Shown one piece after another: positions 36,343 to 44,691 of a DNA stretch of 64,000 bases. Made by a program: the position numbers and the translations under genes. The DNA is from Micrococcaceae bacterium Sec5.7 (lineage in GTDB: Bacteria; Actinomycetota; Actinomycetes; Actinomycetales; Micrococcaceae), in the NCBI GenBank assembly GCA_039636785.1, contig CP144169.1, forward strand, positions 434,001-498,000. The letters are read 5' to 3'. How positions within the stretch are numbered: position 1 is the stretch's first letter; the number at the start of each line of letters is the position of its first letter. Below the pieces are notes generated by a model. That model was not told the origin of the DNA, did no database searches, and was given only the letters and a program-made list of their open reading frames with translations.

Positions 36343-37020
36343 CTACGCCGGCTCTTCCTCCGCAAAGTCCTCGGCGCCGGTGAGCCGCTCCAGGGCGTCT
36401 TCCATGTGGCTGATCAGGAGCTTTCCCACCTGGTCCTCGCTGCCGCCCCCCAGGGCTTCCGCGATTGCATGGTGTTCGGCCACCCTGGCCTGGGGGTCCG
36501 GATATCTCTTCTCCAGCGCCGTCAGGCACATCCGCGTCTCGGTCAGCAGGGTGTTGTGCATGCGGGTGAGCCTGGGGCTTCCGGCCGCGGCCACGAGGGT
36601 GGCGTGGTAGTCCATGTCCGCCTCGGACATGGCGTCCATGTCGCCTTTTTCGGCCGCTTTTTTCATGGCTTTCACAATGGCCATCAGCTCCAGCGCCACC
36701 TTTTTGGGATCCTTTTGCAGGATGACCTCCGAGGCTGCGCGTTCGACGGCGGTCCGTGCCACGTACATGTCCCGGACTTCCTCGTTCGTCATGGTGATGA
36801 CAAACAGGCCACGGTTCCGGATGCTGATGAGCAGGCCTTCCTGGGTCAGGCGCTGCATCGCTTCGCGGAGGGGGCCGCGGCTAACGCCCAGCTCTTTGGC
36901 CAGATCGGCCTCGCCCAGCTGCGCCCCCGGGGGAATCTGGCCCAGCCCTATTGCCGTGCGCAATTTGCCTGCAATTATTGACGGCGTCGATTCCTGCACC
37001 AAGGGCTCAAATCTCTGCAT
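36343..37020 (-). CDS. GntR family transcriptional regulator, FCD (FadR) subfamily
   Basis: 225 residues from ATG 37020 (MQRFEPLVQESTPSIIAGKL). The winged helix is evident in LGEADLAKELGVSRGPLREAMQRLTQEGLL (about residues 36-65), and an FCD ligand domain follows (MYVARTAVERAASEV, DMDYHATLVAAAG, VAEHHAIAEALGGG with the metal-type His). FadR-subfamily regulators bind TNGT...ACNA palindromes, and copies of ATTGT-N2-ACAAT lie before the transcription units around it; a degenerate copy lies in its own upstream region. It is the obvious candidate repressor of the cluster. Ectoine regulons described elsewhere use MocR-type EnuR with AsnC, so this choice is unusual. Confidence 0.88.
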   Translation of the reverse strand: MQRFEPLVQESTPSIIAGKLRTAIGLGQIPPGAQLGEADLAKELGVSRGPLREAMQRLTQEGLLISIRNRGLFVITMTNEEVRDMYVARTAVERAASEVILQKDPKKVALELMAIVKAMKKAAEKGDMDAMSEADMDYHATLVAAAGSPRLTRMHNTLLTETRMCLTALEKRYPDPQARVAEHHAIAEALGGGSEDQVGKLLISHMEDALERLTGAEDFAEEEPA

Positions 37021-37112
37021 CGGGTGACCACTTTTCCGCTTGGGGTCCCGTGCGGCCCTCGCGCACACAACGAAACCCGTTCCTACGTCCGCTCCTGCGG
37101 ACCAAAACCAAA

Positions 37113-37124
37113 ACTGTCTACAAT
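37113..37124. promoter_or_regulatory. degenerate GntR-type site ACTGTCTACAAT
   Basis: It lies 93 bases upstream of the gntR start, in the 130-base gap after the DUF3830 gene. It keeps TGT-N2-ACA and the ACAATCCTAC flank seen at 39155-39166 but departs in the left arm. It is a weaker site and may mediate autoregulation. Confidence 0.5.
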
Positions 37125-37150
37125 CCTACTTTATTTGCGCAGCCGCTGAG

Positions 37151-37651
37151 TCACTCCGCACGGGAATAGGTGAGGGTTTCGTCCCTCGCACCGCCCATCC
37201 AGACGTCCTGGCAGGCCTCGGCCATTTCGTCCAGGCCCTCAACGATCGTGGCAAAAACGTTGCCCGGAACCCAGCCGGTGTCACCGTTGAGCAGAAGGTT
37301 GTTGCGGCCATAGAACACGGCAAGGTCAACGATCGTCTGAACCGAATCCGTCCCGGAATCCTGCTCGTAGCCATGGGACGGCGTCTTCAGGTCATTCGAG
37401 GTGAACGTGAAGTAGCAGACGTCCCCCGGGATGGGGGTCACCGTGGTGTTCTCCGCGCCCGGTTCGGCATGGGCGAAAGCCGGCACCAGGTTGTAGATCT
37501 CGTTGCGGGCATACTTGCCGTGGAATACCTGGCCGCTCAGCGGCAGGGCATCCCAGACCGCGTTGCTGGTTCGGGGTGCCGCGTCGTCGTGCAGGAGGGC
37601 TTTGCAGGTCACCCCCCGCTTCTCAAGGGTGATGTTGATGTACCGGGCCAT
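37151..37651 (-). CDS. DUF3830 family protein
   Basis: 166 residues from ATG 37651 (MARYINITLEKRGVTCKALLHDDAAPRTSNAVWDAL). It matches DUF3830, a cyclophilin-like barrel with the TxNAVWDALP and GDVCYFT segments; no enzymatic residues are established. It follows the amidase gene by eight bases on the same strand and ends shortly before gntR, so it belongs to the amidase transcript. Confidence 0.8.
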   Translation of the reverse strand: MARYINITLEKRGVTCKALLHDDAAPRTSNAVWDALPLSGQVFHGKYARNEIYNLVPAFAHAEPGAENTTVTPIPGDVCYFTFTSNDLKTPSHGYEQDSGTDSVQTIVDLAVFYGRNNLLLNGDTGWVPGNVFATIVEGLDEMAEACQDVWMGGARDETLTYSRAE

Positions 37652-37659
37652 GTTCTGCC

Positions 37660-39090
37660 TCACTTGCTGGTTGGGGTGAACAACTGTGATTTGCTGCGCG
37701 GGCGGCTGAGGTGCCAGGCGCTCGCGTTTTGGTACGCTGCAGCGGCCGAGAGCACGCGGGCATCGCCGTGCCGCGGGCCCACAAGCTGCAGCCCGACGGG
37801 CAGGCCTTCCGCCGTGAATCCGCACGGAACGCTGATGGCAGGCTGCTGGGTCAGATTGAACGGATAGGTGTACGGCGTCCAGGACGTCCAGTCCTCCGAG
37901 TGCCACCCCGCCGGCACATCCCGTCCTGCCTCGAACGCGGGGATGGGAAGGGTGGGCGTGACCAGCAGGTCATAGCGCTCGTGCAGCAGCCCCATCTCCT
38001 TGCCCAGCCTCATCCGCACGGCGGTGGCATCCAGGAAGTCGCTGGCGCTGAAATCTGCGTGCCTGCCCAGTGCCGCGGCGAGCAGCGGATCGATCTGCTC
38101 GATTGCGCCGGGGCCATAGCCCTCCACCACCTTGGCCGCGCCGCTGAACCACAGCACATGGTAGGCGTCCACGGGATCCGCCCAGCCGAGGTCGATTTCC
38201 TCGACGTCCGCACCCAGTTCGGTCAGGACCTGCACTGCGGCACGGACTGCTGCCTCGATCTGGGGGTCGTTGCTGCCGTAGCCGAGGTTGGGGCTGAAAG
38301 CGATCTTCCGGCCGCGTATGCCCTCGTCAAGGCCGGCGGAGAACGAACACGTCGGCGCAGGGCCGGCGGACCAGTCCCTGGCATCGGGCTGCGAGAGGAC
38401 GTCCATCATGAGCGCAGCGTCTGCCACCGTCCGGGTGATCGGGCCCGCATGGGCCAGCGTACCGAACGGGCTGGCCGGGTACAGCGGCACCGTCCCGTAG
38501 GTGGGTTTGAATCCGACGACGCCGGTAAAGGCGGCGGGGATGCGGATGGAGCCGCCGCCGTCGGTCCCTACAGACCAGGGGCCCATGCCCTTGGCCACCG
38601 CGGCAGCGCTGCCCCCGCTGGATCCGCCGGAGGTGCGGGAAACGTCCCAGGGATTGCGGGTGACACCGCAGAGCGGGCTGTCCGTGACACCCTTCCAGCC
38701 GAATTCGGGGCTGGTTACCTTGCCCAGCAGCACAGCGCCGTGCTCGCGCAGCCGGGCCACGGATGGAGCATCTTCGATCCATTCGCCTTCGGCCGAGGTG
38801 AGCCGGGAGCCCCGCAGAGTGGGCCACCCCTTGGTCAGCATCAGGTCCTTGATGGAGGTGGGAACGCCGTCAGCCAAGCCCCGGGGTTCGCCGCGGAGCC
38901 AGCGGGCCTCCGACTCCCGGGCTTCAGCCAGAGCGGACGCGGCCTCCACGAGGCAGAAGGCGTTGATGTCAGCATCGTGGCGGTCAACCGCGTCCAGCGC
39001 CGCGTGGGTGGCTTCCACGGGGGAAACTTCCCGGCGGCCGTAGGCGGAGACCAGCTCCACGGCCGTAGCCCATTCCAGTGAATCAATCAC
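37660..39090 (-). CDS. amidase (amidase signature family)
   Basis: I choose GTG 39090 (MIDSLEWATAVELVSAYG), with AAGGAG seven bases upstream; an ATG at 39120 lacks one. The 476-residue enzyme shows the Ser-cisSer-Lys triad: Lys in GVPTSIKDLML (about 75-85) and the two Ser in SRTSGGSSGGSAAAVAKGMG (about 148-167), then TDGGGSIRIPAAFTGVVGFK. It cuts an amide bond in a small molecule. With DUF3830, an M20 deacylase and two maleate-isomerase-like proteins nearby, it may handle a cyclic or acylated nitrogen compound fed into the same pathway. Its promoter carries the shared operator. Confidence 0.88.
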   Translation of the reverse strand: MIDSLEWATAVELVSAYGRREVSPVEATHAALDAVDRHDADINAFCLVEAASALAEARESEARWLRGEPRGLADGVPTSIKDLMLTKGWPTLRGSRLTSAEGEWIEDAPSVARLREHGAVLLGKVTSPEFGWKGVTDSPLCGVTRNPWDVSRTSGGSSGGSAAAVAKGMGPWSVGTDGGGSIRIPAAFTGVVGFKPTYGTVPLYPASPFGTLAHAGPITRTVADAALMMDVLSQPDARDWSAGPAPTCSFSAGLDEGIRGRKIAFSPNLGYGSNDPQIEAAVRAAVQVLTELGADVEEIDLGWADPVDAYHVLWFSGAAKVVEGYGPGAIEQIDPLLAAALGRHADFSASDFLDATAVRMRLGKEMGLLHERYDLLVTPTLPIPAFEAGRDVPAGWHSEDWTSWTPYTYPFNLTQQPAISVPCGFTAEGLPVGLQLVGPRHGDARVLSAAAAYQNASAWHLSRPRSKSQLFTPTSK

Positions 39091-39149
39091 GCCAAAGCTC
39101 CTTGTCGGTCCCAACATCACTGCCGTCAGGCTATGTGGCCCGCGTCACG

Positions 39150-39161
39150 ATTGTCAACAAT
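39150..39161. promoter_or_regulatory. GntR-type operator ATTGTCAACAAT (amidase side)
   Basis: An exact copy of the site at 31493 and 59241, 60 bases upstream of the amidase start. GATTGTCAACAATC gives six-base arms. It is one of two sites in this divergent gap. Confidence 0.72.
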
Positions 39162-39211
39162 CCTACTGGTCTATCTTTTGACCCTATCTTTTGCTTGCCG
39201 CAGTTCGTACG

Positions 39212-39223
39212 ATTGTGAACAAT
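39212..39223. promoter_or_regulatory. GntR-type operator ATTGTGAACAAT (maleate-isomerase side)
   Basis: The second site in the amidase/maleate-isomerase-like intergenic region, 42 bases before the plus-strand start. It differs from the others only in the spacer pair. Confidence 0.72.
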
Positions 39224-39264
39224 TCGCGGGGCGCCATAGCCCCTGCCTACCTTGAGGAGAATTA

Positions 39265-40005
39265 ATGGGCGCCACCATTGGCATGCTGTACCCGGGCTTC
39301 GGAGCCGAAGACGATTACCCTTTCATGGAGCAACTGCTGGGCGAAGGGATCCTGCTTCCCCTTATCCACACGTCGGTGGGCGTGGACGCGCACGAAGTAC
39401 AGGCGTTACTGGACCTCGGCAAGAGCGAGCGGCTGCTCGAAGGCGCCGAGGCGCTTCGCGCCAGCAAACCAGATGCCGTCATGTGGGCGTGCACCTCCGG
39501 AAGCTTCGTGTTCGGCTGGGACGGCGCCAGGCAGCAGGCCGCCGAAGTCCAGAAAGCACTCGGCGTCCCCGTCTCTTCCACGTCGCTCGCCTTCGTCGAC
39601 GCGGTGCGTGCGCTGGGCCTGGACAAGGTCGCCGTGGCAGCCACCTACCCGGAGGACGTCTCCCGGCATTTCGTGGGCCTGCTCAACCGCGGCGGGATCG
39701 AAGTGACCCAGCTGGTCAGCCACGACATTCCCACGGCCGCCCTGGCCGGCGAGCTGGACCGCGAAGGAGTCTTGGAACTGGCCCGGAGCAACGACAGCCC
39801 CGAGGCCCAGGCCATCCTGATTCCGGACACGGCACTGCACAGCGCACGCTGGATCAATGAGCTTGAGTCGGCACTCGGCAAGCCGGTACTGACGGCGAAC
39901 CAGGTAACCGTATGGCAGGGACTGCGCCTTGCCGGCGCCCTGCGTCCTTGCCCGGCATTGGGCCGGCTGTTCAGCCAGACAGCAGACCCCCCCGTCGGGG
40001 CTTAG
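39265..40005 (+). CDS. maleate cis-trans isomerase / Asp-Glu racemase family protein
   Basis: 246 residues from ATG 39265, with AGGAG nearby. The first catalytic Cys motif is present (VMWACTSGSFVFGWDG, Cys near 74). The second half of the active site, normally S/ISCTN or similar, reads AILIPDTALHSARW, so the expected second Cys is replaced by Asp. One-Cys members (arylmalonate decarboxylase type) exist, but they keep the other Cys. It is a paralogue of the 55282-56046 gene, which keeps both. EutA of ectoine clusters is in this family; its reaction is not settled. Confidence 0.83.
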   Translation: MGATIGMLYPGFGAEDDYPFMEQLLGEGILLPLIHTSVGVDAHEVQALLDLGKSERLLEGAEALRASKPDAVMWACTSGSFVFGWDGARQQAAEVQKALGVPVSSTSLAFVDAVRALGLDKVAVAATYPEDVSRHFVGLLNRGGIEVTQLVSHDIPTAALAGELDREGVLELARSNDSPEAQAILIPDTALHSARWINELESALGKPVLTANQVTVWQGLRLAGALRPCPALGRLFSQTADPPVGA

Positions 40006-40059
40006 GGCCACGGACGCATCGATCGGCAGGAGAGTCCGGGCGGGGACCCTTGTCATATC

Positions 40060-40680
40060 TCAGGAGCTCGTAGACGGTTCATGTCTCATGTTGTCCTGGG
40101 CACTTGGTGTCTCATGACCATGTAGACGGTTGTCCTGAGGGCGGCCGTCGGGTGGTGTTGGCGGGGCGCCGGTTTTTAGGGGGTAGTGTTTTCTTTTCCT
40201 GCGTGCTCCGACGGGGTCGGCTGCGATGCCTGAGGGTTTGCCGTTGCTTACGTAGGCTGTTCCCTTGGCGGGTCTGGGGTGGCTGATGATCTCGGTGCTG
40301 TGGGGGTCGAAGAACAAGATGGTGGCCTCGTGCACGGTTGCGCCGATGTGTTCCTTGCCCATCCTGAAGTGGGTCCCCAGGACGGTGGCGCAGCCCTGGC
40401 GGTCGACGCGCCGTTGGGTGCTGCGGGGTTCCGCGCCGGCGGCCGCGCCGGGTTCCGGCGGTGTGGGTCCGGGCGCCTTGGGAGTGGCGTCTCAGGCCTC
40501 CTGCGGGGTCAGGCCCGGGGGCCAGGGCCTGGTGTTCGCGTTCGGTGTTGTAGTAGCAGTCGAACGCATCGATCTGGGCCCGCAGCTCGGACGAGGGTGC
40601 CGGTTATTTCCCCGCAGGTTCTTGGCCGATCCGGACAATCCGCCGTGGGCGGCCGATAGGCTGGTGCATGAGAAGGCCCT
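40060..40680 (-). mobile_element. degenerate IS481-type transposase, C-terminal part
   Basis: The minus strand reads AFDCYYNTEREHQALA near 40575, slips frame to PGLTPQEA, meets a TGA at 40492-40494 (Trp expected), and continues as GCATVLGTHFRMGKEHIGAT...STEIISHPRPAKGTAYVSNG to 40060. This is the integrase-core end and C-terminal barrel of actinobacterial IS481 transposases. The N-terminal half is missing and no inverted repeats were found. A dead remnant. Confidence 0.65.
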
Positions 40681-40853
40681 CATCCCCGTCTCATTCTGGT
40701 TTCACACTTGCGGTTCAAGATGGGAGCTCCGGAGCAGACGATTTCGATGAAGAAGCTGTCCATGCCGGGCAGTAATCGTGCAGGATCGACAGCAACTATG
40801 ACACCGGCGCCACCGGCGCGAACAGACAGCCCACAGAACCGAAGGAGCCCGAA

Positions 40854-41117
40854 ATGCGCAGGGACTCAGCCAATCTTCAGGAGCCCGTCTTCTCAAAACG
40901 AACGGCGTTCCCGGGCCCGCGCGCGGCTTCGTACGTCATCATCGATGAGTCCGGACTCCACCGACAGGTCCTGGACATCATCGATGATGTCCTCTCCACG
41001 TCCGGGCCCCGGTCCGGGGTCCGCATCCACCTGTTGCGGCACCTCGCTGAGAACCCCGACTGTCCCCTACAAGCGATGTTGGATCATCTGCGGGACCAGG
41101 GATACCCGGAGAGATAA
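40854..41117 (+). CDS. small hypothetical protein
   Basis: 87 residues with a clean AAGGAG six bases before ATG 40854. The C-terminal 60 residues look folded and helical (VIIDESGLHRQVLDIIDDVL, GVRIHLLRHLAENPDCPLQAMLDHLRDQGY). No family recognised. It sits among IS debris and is followed by more short frames of unclear status. Confidence 0.5.
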   Translation: MRRDSANLQEPVFSKRTAFPGPRAASYVIIDESGLHRQVLDIIDDVLSTSGPRSGVRIHLLRHLAENPDCPLQAMLDHLRDQGYPER

Positions 41118-41521
41118 GGACTGCACCGCTGGATTTGGGGCAGCCTGCCGACCAGTATCTTTCCTCCTGGGCCCGGCCCGGCCCGCCCCGCGGACAGCAG
41201 AGCGCGAACGGCCGATCACGGCGGGCACAGTTACCATCACGAAATCCTGTCCACTGAGCAGATGCGGGCGATACGACAGCGGCGCCAGGACGCTGAAGAG
41301 AAGCTTAGGCAACACCAGCTGGAGGCCCGGAATAAACCCAGGGACGAAACCGGTTCCGGAGCAGCCCCGGCCGGTCACTGACAGACCGGCCGTCACTTCT
41401 CCGCCGGAGGCTCCGCGCCTGTGGAACGCTGGAAGGCGGACCGGGTGGTCTTGGGGCTTTTCGTTGACCCATTCACGCCGTTGCAGTAACGCATTTCCAT
41501 CCCAGGAGGCAGGAGACCGGC

Positions 41522-41794
41522 ATGACGAAGGTGCCGTTGGACGAGTTTTTGTGCGAGTGCGTCGACCGCAGTCCGGACCATGACGGACTCGCCCTGGAGG
41601 AGCTGTACGGGCTCTACGTCAGCTGGTGTGTCCTGAGGGAGACGGAACCCGCGTCCGACCGGGCATTCAGAGCAGGCTTAGGGGAGGCGAAGATCAACCC
41701 GGTGCGGCGCGGCCGGTGTCCGGGTCTGGCAATGACAGGGTCTGCGTCTGCGGATTACATCGTCCATCGCGAGCTGCCTCTCGTTGCTCTGTAG
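41522..41794 (+). CDS. small hypothetical protein, primase C-terminal-like
   Basis: 90 residues, with AGGAGG about 13 bases and GGAG about 6 bases before the ATG. The segment ELYGLYVSWCVLRETEPASDRAFRAGL is reminiscent of the winged-helix DNA-binding domain at the end of phage and plasmid D5-type primases (LY..YV.WC...G...S.RAF). That likeness is by eye only. It lies in a fragment-rich region. Confidence 0.5.
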   Translation: MTKVPLDEFLCECVDRSPDHDGLALEELYGLYVSWCVLRETEPASDRAFRAGLGEAKINPVRRGRCPGLAMTGSASADYIVHRELPLVAL

Positions 41795-41918
41795 ACCGAT
41801 GCCTTGATGGGAGCTGTTACCCGTTGGCTCTTCCGCCCCTCATGACCCCCGCGGGGTATTGCCAGCCACGGCCGTAGCCGCCGGATCGCCGCGGAAGCAG
41901 CGACCCGGCAAGCGGTGG

Positions 41919-42018
41919 CTATGGCATCGCGGTGGTGATGTCGACCAGCCAGGCGACGCCGAACTTGTCGGTGCACGTTCCGAATGAGTCTCCCCGGGTG
42001 CCGGTTCCAGCGGCATGG
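41919..42018 (-). pseudogene. C-terminal remnant of a PhnB-like VOC protein
   Basis: The minus strand reads GDSFGTCTDKFGVAWLVDIT and stops at 41919. This is the closing strand and motif (W-GD-FG-C-TDKFGV-W-V-I) of PhnB/DUF1428-like VOC proteins. Nothing upstream continues it, so only about 33 codons survive. Confidence 0.6.
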
Positions 42019-42084
42019 ACACATTGGCGCCCTCTCCCGGTCCTTCCCGGACAAGCAGGCCGCCGTGGGCTCCATGGATTCACC

Positions 42085-42310
42085 CTTTATCTGACCAGGA
42101 CGGTGGCGCGGGAGGGACCCCAGGCTGCCGCCGAAGCGGTCCGCCGCGCCTTCGCCAACAGGAGTGTTATCAAACAGGCCAAAGGCATCATCCTGGGAGT
42201 CCTGGATGTCGGGGATGAAGGGGTATTCCATGTTCTTCGCACCCAGAGCCCCCAACAACACCAAGCTTTTCACGGTCGCCGCCGCTCTGGCCGAGGCGCG
42301 GGCAAAGTGC
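42085..42310 (+). pseudogene. ANTAR-domain remnant, frameshifted
   Basis: One frame gives AVRRAFANRSVIKQAKGIILGVLDV; the next frame continues APNNTKLFTVAAALAEARA. Together they form an ANTAR RNA-binding domain (VI-QAKGI...NTKL--VA). The frame change falls near 42250 and no GAF or receiver domain precedes it. A relic of a GAF-ANTAR antiterminator. Confidence 0.55.
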
Positions 42311-42429
42311 CAGCGACACTGCGCCGGTGGGCGGCACCAAAAGGCTGAATACTCCGCCAGCCGCGCCACACCGTCCGCTACCCGGAGCATCCGGTGCGGC
42401 CGTTTCCCGGATGCCCCCTTGCCGGGTCC

Positions 42430-42837
42430 TCAGGCCAGCGCTGCCAGGAGGGCGGTGCAAGCGGCTTCGCACCGGCGGCAGGCCTCGGCGCAGATCCTGC
42501 AGTGTTCGTGCATGCCGGCGTGCCGCTCGCAGTCCTCGGCGCAGGCCGCGCAGGCTGGCCGGCAGGCCTCGAGCAGGGCCCGGATGGTGTGGGCGTTGCC
42601 ACCGGTTTGGCGGGACAGAACGTTGCCGGTCGCGGCACGGATGTCAGAGCAGTCCAGATCCGTGCGGATGCATGCGGTCAGGTCGGCGACCATGTCCTCG
42701 CCCAGACACGCGTCGGCGCAGGCGGTACAGGCCTGGGCGCATTGAAAGCATGTGGTGATGCGGGTCAGTTGGTTCTTGTTGACCGTGTGCGGGCCCCGGG
42801 GGTGGGCATCGAGCATTGCGCTGATGTGGTGGGTCAT
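42430..42837 (-). CDS. four-helix bundle copper-binding (Csp-like, DUF326) protein
   Basis: 135 residues from ATG 42837. Cysteines recur along each helix in the Csp pattern: CFQCAQACTACADAC, CIRTDLDCSD, CRPACAACAEDCERH, HCRICAEACRRCEAAC. They would line the core of a four-helix bundle that stores many Cu(I) ions. There is no signal peptide, so this would be a cytosolic Csp3-like form. The His-containing stretch at the mouth (HAGMHEHC) is typical. It stands alone, without adjacent copper exporters. Confidence 0.85.
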   Translation of the reverse strand: MTHHISAMLDAHPRGPHTVNKNQLTRITTCFQCAQACTACADACLGEDMVADLTACIRTDLDCSDIRAATGNVLSRQTGGNAHTIRALLEACRPACAACAEDCERHAGMHEHCRICAEACRRCEAACTALLAALA

Positions 42838-42956
42838 GATGCGGCTCCGTTCTTGGGTGATGGGGCGGCCGTCAGTTCCCGGCTCTGGCGCCCACCTAGT
42901 CCCGCGGTGCTCCGCTGTCTGCCCCCGGATCCGCCGCGCCAGACCTGCCGTGCTCG

Positions 42957-43439
42957 CTAGCGCAGTATCAGCTTCAGCAGCACGATGAAGAGTCCCGGGA
43001 GGAAGAGCAGGAGACGGATGAACGCACCGGTTGCTTCGGCAGCCTTGATCAGACGGGGTTCGGCCGGGGTCCGGAGACCGTACATCGCCGTTGCAATCCG
43101 GACCTGGTACAGGACTGCCTCCCGGCGGAAGATGAACCACACCACAGCAAGGAGCATCATCGCAAAGCCAAGCTCCACAGTGATGCCCGTGCCCCCTGAA
43201 GAAGGGATGCCTGCCCCGTAAACCACGGCAACGTCAAGGCCGATGGTGCCCAGGGCGATGCAGCCTGCAAGTTGCCCCCGCCGGCGCACGCTGGTCGCGG
43301 CATTCTTGGGCGGCGGCGGTTGTTCATCGTTGCGCCCCGGCTCGCTCCCGATCCGGTCGCCCCGGTTCAGGGCGATCCAAAGCGCGACGGCGGCTGAAAC
43401 GAGAAATCCACCGAACAGGACAAAGAACGGGTCAGGCAT
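42957..43439 (-). CDS. small integral membrane protein, unknown
   Basis: 160 residues with an N-terminal span (FFVLFGGFLVSAAVALWIAL), a proline-rich cytosolic loop, two central spans (LAGCIALGTIGLDVAVVYGA; VELGFAMMLLAVVWFIF) and a C-terminal hydrophobic helix (AFIRLLLFLPGLFIVLLKLIL). No catalytic motif, no family recognised. Confidence 0.7.
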   Translation of the reverse strand: MPDPFFVLFGGFLVSAAVALWIALNRGDRIGSEPGRNDEQPPPPKNAATSVRRRGQLAGCIALGTIGLDVAVVYGAGIPSSGGTGITVELGFAMMLLAVVWFIFRREAVLYQVRIATAMYGLRTPAEPRLIKAAEATGAFIRLLLFLPGLFIVLLKLILR

Positions 43440-43623
43440 GGGTTCAGGAAGCGTCGGTGGGCTGGAAGGTGGTGCCGCCGTCGGAGGATCTGATCAGGTC
43501 AAGTGGGTTGGCGGTCAGAACTGCCGCCGGCCGCGGGCTGGATGTGGATGGATAGGGCATGGTGAGCTCCAGATATCGGATGTAAGGCGGCGGCGGGGCC
43601 GGAGGTGCTGGTCAGAGGGCGCG

Positions 43624-44691
43624 TCAGGCGCCTCGCAGGGGCGCGGTGGCAAACTCGCGCATGCCGTCGTCGAAGCCCACAACCGGGGACCAGCCCAGCT
43701 CGTCTTTGATGCGTTGCGATGACGCGGTGGTGTGCCGGACGTCGCCCAGCCTGTACTCCCCTGTCACCACGGGAGCCGGGCCGTTGCTGAGTGTGCTCAG
43801 TACCGTGGCCACGTCACCGATAGTGTGCACTTCGTCGGCCCCGACGTTGTAGGCCCGGAAGTATGCGCCTGGGCCGGAGTCCGGATTGAGGCCGAGGGAC
43901 TCCGCGGCCATGATGTTCGCGGCTGCCACGTCCCTTACATGGACGAAACTGCGCCGCTGTGCGCCGTCTTCGAAGACCCTCGGAGCCTCGCCGCGTGCCA
44001 GGGCGGACCGGAACAGTGAAGCGACCCCGGCATAGGGGGTGTCCCGCGGCATCCGCGGGCCGTACACGTTGTGGTACCGCAGGGCGATCGCCGTGCCGCC
44101 GCCTGAACGGGCCCAGGCTGCGGCGAGGTGTTCCTGGCTCAGCTTGGATGCGGCATAGACATTCCGGGGGTCAAGCCTGGCGTCCTCGGTGACCAGCGCC
44201 GGGGAGAGGATCGCTCCGGTCTCCGGGTTCCGCGGGTCGTAGATTCCGGCGCGCAGGTCCGCCTCCGTTCGCGGCCCGGGCCGGACCGGCAGCCCGGTGC
44301 CGGGGTCGGTGTAGGCGCCTTCGCCGTAGACCACCATCGAGGATGCAAGCACCAGGCGGCGGATTCCCTGCCGTTCCATGGCAGCAAGCAGGACCGCCGT
44401 CGCGTAGTCGTTGTTGCGGATGTAGTCCGGTGCATCGGCGAAACTGACACCGAGTCCCACCTTGGCGCTTTGATGGCACACGGTGTCCATTCCATCCAGC
44501 GCGTGCCTGACGGTGTCCGCATCCGCCAAGTCGCCGGTCACGAGTTCAACACGGGGGTCCAGCCGGGGCGGGCCCGGATGGATGCCGGGGTCCAGGGAGT
44601 CCAGCACACGCACCTGCCATCCTTTGGCCAGTGCGGCGTCAACAATGTGGGAGCCGATGAAACCTGCCCCGCCGGTGACAAGGAGCCTCAT
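43624..44691 (-). CDS. NAD-dependent epimerase/dehydratase
   Basis: 355 residues, extended SDR type: VTGGAGFIGSHIVDAAL (residues 5-21), DLADADTVRHALDGMDTVCHQSA, and the catalytic Tyr-x3-Lys in NVYAASKLSQE (about 178-188). It continues YHNVYGPRMP for the sugar nucleotide. Likely a UDP/GDP-sugar 4-epimerase or dehydratase (GalE-like). It overlaps the MTA-phosphorylase-like gene by four bases (ATGA) and is downstream of it, the same pairing as M. tuberculosis pnp (Rv0535) and galE3 (Rv0536). Confidence 0.87.
   Translation of the reverse strand: MRLLVTGGAGFIGSHIVDAALAKGWQVRVLDSLDPGIHPGPPRLDPRVELVTGDLADADTVRHALDGMDTVCHQSAKVGLGVSFADAPDYIRNNDYATAVLLAAMERQGIRRLVLASSMVVYGEGAYTDPGTGLPVRPGPRTEADLRAGIYDPRNPETGAILSPALVTEDARLDPRNVYAASKLSQEHLAAAWARSGGGTAIALRYHNVYGPRMPRDTPYAGVASLFRSALARGEAPRVFEDGAQRRSFVHVRDVAAANIMAAESLGLNPDSGPGAYFRAYNVGADEVHTIGDVATVLSTLSNGPAPVVTGEYRLGDVRHTTASSQRIKDELGWSPVVGFDDGMREFATAPLRGA

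Noticed and set aside
37711..39081. A 456-codon plus-strand frame
   Set aside because: Antisense to the amidase with its recognisable Ser-Ser-Lys triad.
41262..41381. Short helical open frame (MRAIRQRRQDAEEKLRQ...)
   Set aside because: No ribosome site and no recognisable start or family; could be a chance frame in IS-rich debris.
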